Origin: Streptomyces sp. NBC_01210
GTDB taxonomy: Bacteria > Actinomycetota > Actinomycetes > Streptomycetales > Streptomycetaceae
DNA: 64,000 nt
Direction: 5' to 3'
Assembly: GCF_036010325.1 (NCBI RefSeq)
Contig: NZ_CP108549.1
Location: 2,604,001 to 2,668,000 of the forward strand
This document shows positions 62,004 to 64,000 of the stretch, one piece after another; within the stretch, counting starts at the first letter, position 1, and every line of letters starts with the position of its first letter. The position numbers were made by a program, and so were the translations under genes. Under the pieces are notes generated by a model that made no database searches, was not told the DNA's origin, and worked only from the letters and a program-made list of their open reading frames with translations.

Positions 62004-63616
62004 GTCGCGCTCCGCGACCACACACCGCGCCGGATGGTGGCGGCGGAGTAGAACAGCAGCCACGACAGCAGCACGGACGAGAGGAGGCTCATCAGCGGCC
62101 GGTAACGCCATCCGGTCGAGCCGGGGTTGTCGAGCCTGAACGCGAGGCCCCAGAAGGTTCCTTTGACGAGGACCCCTGCCAGGTAGAGCAGGGTGAGCAA
62201 GTACGTTCCCTGCAACGGCACCCACACCAGGTGGCGCACCGCCATCACCGGGGCCGCCAGGACCCACAGGGCGTGCAGGTAGTACAGGGCCGCGGGGCCG
62301 AGCCCGCGCCGCCAGATGAATGTTCCGGTGAAGAAGAGGTTGCGGACGAAGCTCTTCTTCCACCGGACCTGCTGGCGCATGAAGGGCCGGAACCGGGTCG
62401 GCACGTTGGTCCACACCTTGGCCGACTCGACATAGCCGACGCGCCACGGGAGCTCCGGGTAGTCCGCTTCCTGCACGAACGGCGAATCGGCGTACCGGCG
62501 CTTCAGCCGCCGTCCCTTCCACTGCTGGCCGAGGACGTATCCGGTGAGCTGGCGGTCGGTGGCGAAGCGGAACTCGCCGCCGAGGAAGCGGTCACCCGCC
62601 CAGGCGGGCAGGTAGTTGTAGACGGCGTCTCGGCGGAAGACGGCGAGCGGCCCGGAGACGCAGGTCACGGAGCCGAACGCGGACTCGGCGGCCTTGGACA
62701 CCCGGAACTGGCCCTCGTACCAGACGTCCTGGATCCGGGAGAGGAGGCTCTCGTCGGCGTTGAGCGCTCGCGCGTGCCCGCTGACCGCGCCGAGTTCCGG
62801 GTGGCGCAGCAGCGCGGTGACGCAGCGGGTGAGCGCGTCCTCGGCCAGCACGCAGTCGGAGTCGGTGAAGGCGATCACATCGCCGTCGGCGAGCTCGGCG
62901 GCCCGCACCAGAGCGTGCTTCTTGCCCACGTTCCGTTCCAACGGAAGTACGGTGATGGCGAGTTCGGTAGCGAGGGACGCCAGAATCTCCCGGGTGCCGT
63001 CGCTGGAGCCATCGTCCACCACCACGATCTGCAGATCCGGATAGTCGCTGGCGACCATCGAGCGCACGCACGCCTCGATGCACTCGGCCTCGTCCTTGAC
63101 CGCCAGCAGGAAGCTCACCCGGGGCAGCGTCGGCAGGGGCGTGAACTGGGAGAGGTTGCGGGGCCGCCTGCGCAACTGGCGTACTGCGGGGTCGTCGTAC
63201 TGGGCGTAGGCGACGTAGAAGATGGCGATCGCCCCCAACAGCACCAGGAAGCCATAGCCGAGCAGGAAGGGGGACCGGAGGAGTTCGGGGGCGCTCCGGG
63301 CCAGGAGCAGCAGGAGCGGCAGCAGAAGCAGCAGGGTGATCAACCGCCGTACGGCCTGCCGCAGTACGGGATCGAGCCGGTTCAGGCGTCCGAGGGCCGG
63401 GCGCCGATGCCGCCGCTTCGGCGGGGGCGGCGCGTGGTTCAGGCGTCCGAGGACCGGGCGCCGGGACTGCCCCGGAGGGGACGGCGAGAGCGCTCGGGCC
63501 TGATCCTGCGACCCGGGCGGGGCCGGGGCTTGGGTCTGGGCCTGGGCCGGGGGCTGGGCCTGGGTCTGGGCCGGGGCCTGGGTCGTGCTGTAGCCGGTGG
63601 CTTGGACCGTCATCAC
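62000..63616 (-). CDS. Processive family-2 glycosyltransferase (hyaluronan-synthase-like)
   Basis: This 538-aa membrane enzyme has a long Pro/Gln-rich N-terminal extension (about 1-90), two membrane helices (about 93-150), the GT2 domain with VVVDDGSSDGT, FTDSDC and the processive QQVRWKK motif, and C-terminal helices. The layout matches hyaluronan/chitin synthases. Paired with a UDP-sugar dehydrogenase it may build a glucuronate-containing polymer. The GTG at 63616 (overlapping the upstream stop) or the ATG at 63613 is the start. Confidence 0.88.
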   Translation of the reverse strand: MMTVQATGYSTTQAPAQTQAQPPAQAQTQAPAPPGSQDQARALSPSPPGQSRRPVLGRLNHAPPPPKRRHRRPALGRLNRLDPVLRQAVRRLITLLLLLPLLLLLARSAPELLRSPFLLGYGFLVLLGAIAIFYVAYAQYDDPAVRQLRRRPRNLSQFTPLPTLPRVSFLLAVKDEAECIEACVRSMVASDYPDLQIVVVDDGSSDGTREILASLATELAITVLPLERNVGKKHALVRAAELADGDVIAFTDSDCVLAEDALTRCVTALLRHPELGAVSGHARALNADESLLSRIQDVWYEGQFRVSKAAESAFGSVTCVSGPLAVFRRDAVYNYLPAWAGDRFLGGEFRFATDRQLTGYVLGQQWKGRRLKRRYADSPFVQEADYPELPWRVGYVESAKVWTNVPTRFRPFMRQQVRWKKSFVRNLFFTGTFIWRRGLGPAALYYLHALWVLAAPVMAVRHLVWVPLQGTYLLTLLYLAGVLVKGTFWGLAFRLDNPGSTGWRYRPLMSLLSSVLLSWLLFYSAATIRRGVWSRSAT

Positions 63617-64000
63617 ACCACCGTCCGGCCCTTTACCGCGTCCAGGCGGTAGGTGGCGTCCAGGACGAGTGGCTGCCCCTCGAGCCAGTCCAGATCCTGG
63701 CCCCGATGGACGGTGTGGACCACCACCAGGTCCCAGATCTGGGCCTGCGGCTTCGCCTCGCTCTCCATCCGCTTCCCGGCGACGGCCAGTTCCGTCACCC
63801 TCGGGTCGGTGTACGAGACCACCGCGCCTGCCTGGGTCAACTCGGCGAGGATCTCCAGCGCCGGGGACTCCCGCAGGTCGTCCACATCCGGCTTGTAGCT
63901 GACGCCGAGGACCAGAACACGGGCACGACTGAGCGGCACACCGCGGTCCGCGAGGAGTTCGCGAGCCCGGCGTACGACCGTCCGGGGCCTGGTGGCGATC
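63613..64000 (-). CDS. UDP-glucose/GDP-mannose-type sugar dehydrogenase, C-terminal part
   Basis: This is the UDP-binding C-terminal domain only; the gene continues beyond the window. The fragment contains VLVLGVSYKPDVDDLRESPA, the family signature (GxxYKxxxxDxR), and the YTDPRV segment. UDP-glucose dehydrogenases oxidise UDP-glucose to UDP-glucuronate; relatives use other nucleotide sugars. The stop overlaps the glycosyltransferase start, so the two are co-translated. Confidence 0.88.
   Translation of the reverse strand, partial: IATRPRTVVRRARELLADRGVPLSRARVLVLGVSYKPDVDDLRESPALEILAELTQAGAVVSYTDPRVTELAVAGKRMESEAKPQAQIWDLVVVHTVHRGQDLDWLEGQPLVLDATYRLDAVKGRTVV

Overview
The window is high-GC actinomycete DNA and almost certainly Streptomyces. 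Evidence: GTG and TTG starts, third-position G/C bias, a chaplin, AmfC/NsdA-style TPR regulators, two glutamine synthetases (glnA and glnII) each behind a GlnR-type box array, and the gene order pepA-lpdA-sucB ... aceE ... lipB-lipA ... glnA ... glnII that I know from Streptomyces chromosomes (from memory, not checked here). No rRNA, tRNA or CRISPR array was seen.

Bases 1-18.4 kb are core metabolism: the 3' end of leucyl aminopeptidase, dihydrolipoyl dehydrogenase and a two-lipoyl-domain E2 acyltransferase, a GntR/FCD regulator, the homodimeric pyruvate dehydrogenase E1 (aceE) behind a palindromic promoter, several regulators and oxidoreductases, then octanoyltransferase (lipB) and lipoyl synthase (lipA). 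E1, E2, E3 and the lipoate enzymes that modify E2 therefore lie within 17 kb.

18.7-24.1 kb is the glnA neighbourhood. A DUF4191 membrane-protein gene seems to have been hit at its 3' end by a mobile element, now about 2.3 kb of debris: an internally deleted large serine recombinase, a small gene stopped by TAG and fused to the recombinase fragment, a cold-shock protein, and another small gene interrupted by TGA. An RDD-family gene and glnA follow.

24.2-46.8 kb is accessory DNA. It contains an atypical phosphotransferase; a five-gene leftward operon encoding an anti-sigma-type ATPase, a class I aminoacyl-tRNA-synthetase-like protein without an obvious anticodon domain, an ASCH protein and two unknowns; a divergent XRE/TPR regulator with a coupled methyltransferase and a perfect 20-bp palindrome between the two units; a peptide deformylase with a (KG)n hexanucleotide repeat against its active-site motif, coupled to a decayed XRE gene; a secreted trypsin; an MFS/LysR pair; a chaplin and a collagen-like secreted protein; a three-gene operon of carnitine-acyltransferase-like, methyltransferase-like and 2-oxoglutarate/Fe(II) oxygenase proteins; and a secreted DUF1906 protein.

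46.8-56.8 kb returns to conserved-looking content: an ArsC-like reductase, an AhpD-like protein divergent from a MocR regulator, a secreted repeat protein, a Gfo/Idh/MocA oxidoreductase, a coupled vWA-like/ARPP-like pair that may belong to the RNA-repair-associated class, glnII, a possible leader peptide and a winged-helix protein.

56.9-64 kb is a leftward secreted and surface-polysaccharide region: an RCC1-repeat propeller, two polysaccharide deacetylases (one with a pentapeptide tail encoded by a 15-bp minisatellite), a Tat-exported jelly-roll-like protein, a hyaluronan-synthase-like GT2 and the C-terminus of a UDP-sugar dehydrogenase. The last five genes overlap head to tail, which suggests one exopolysaccharide operon continuing past the window edge.
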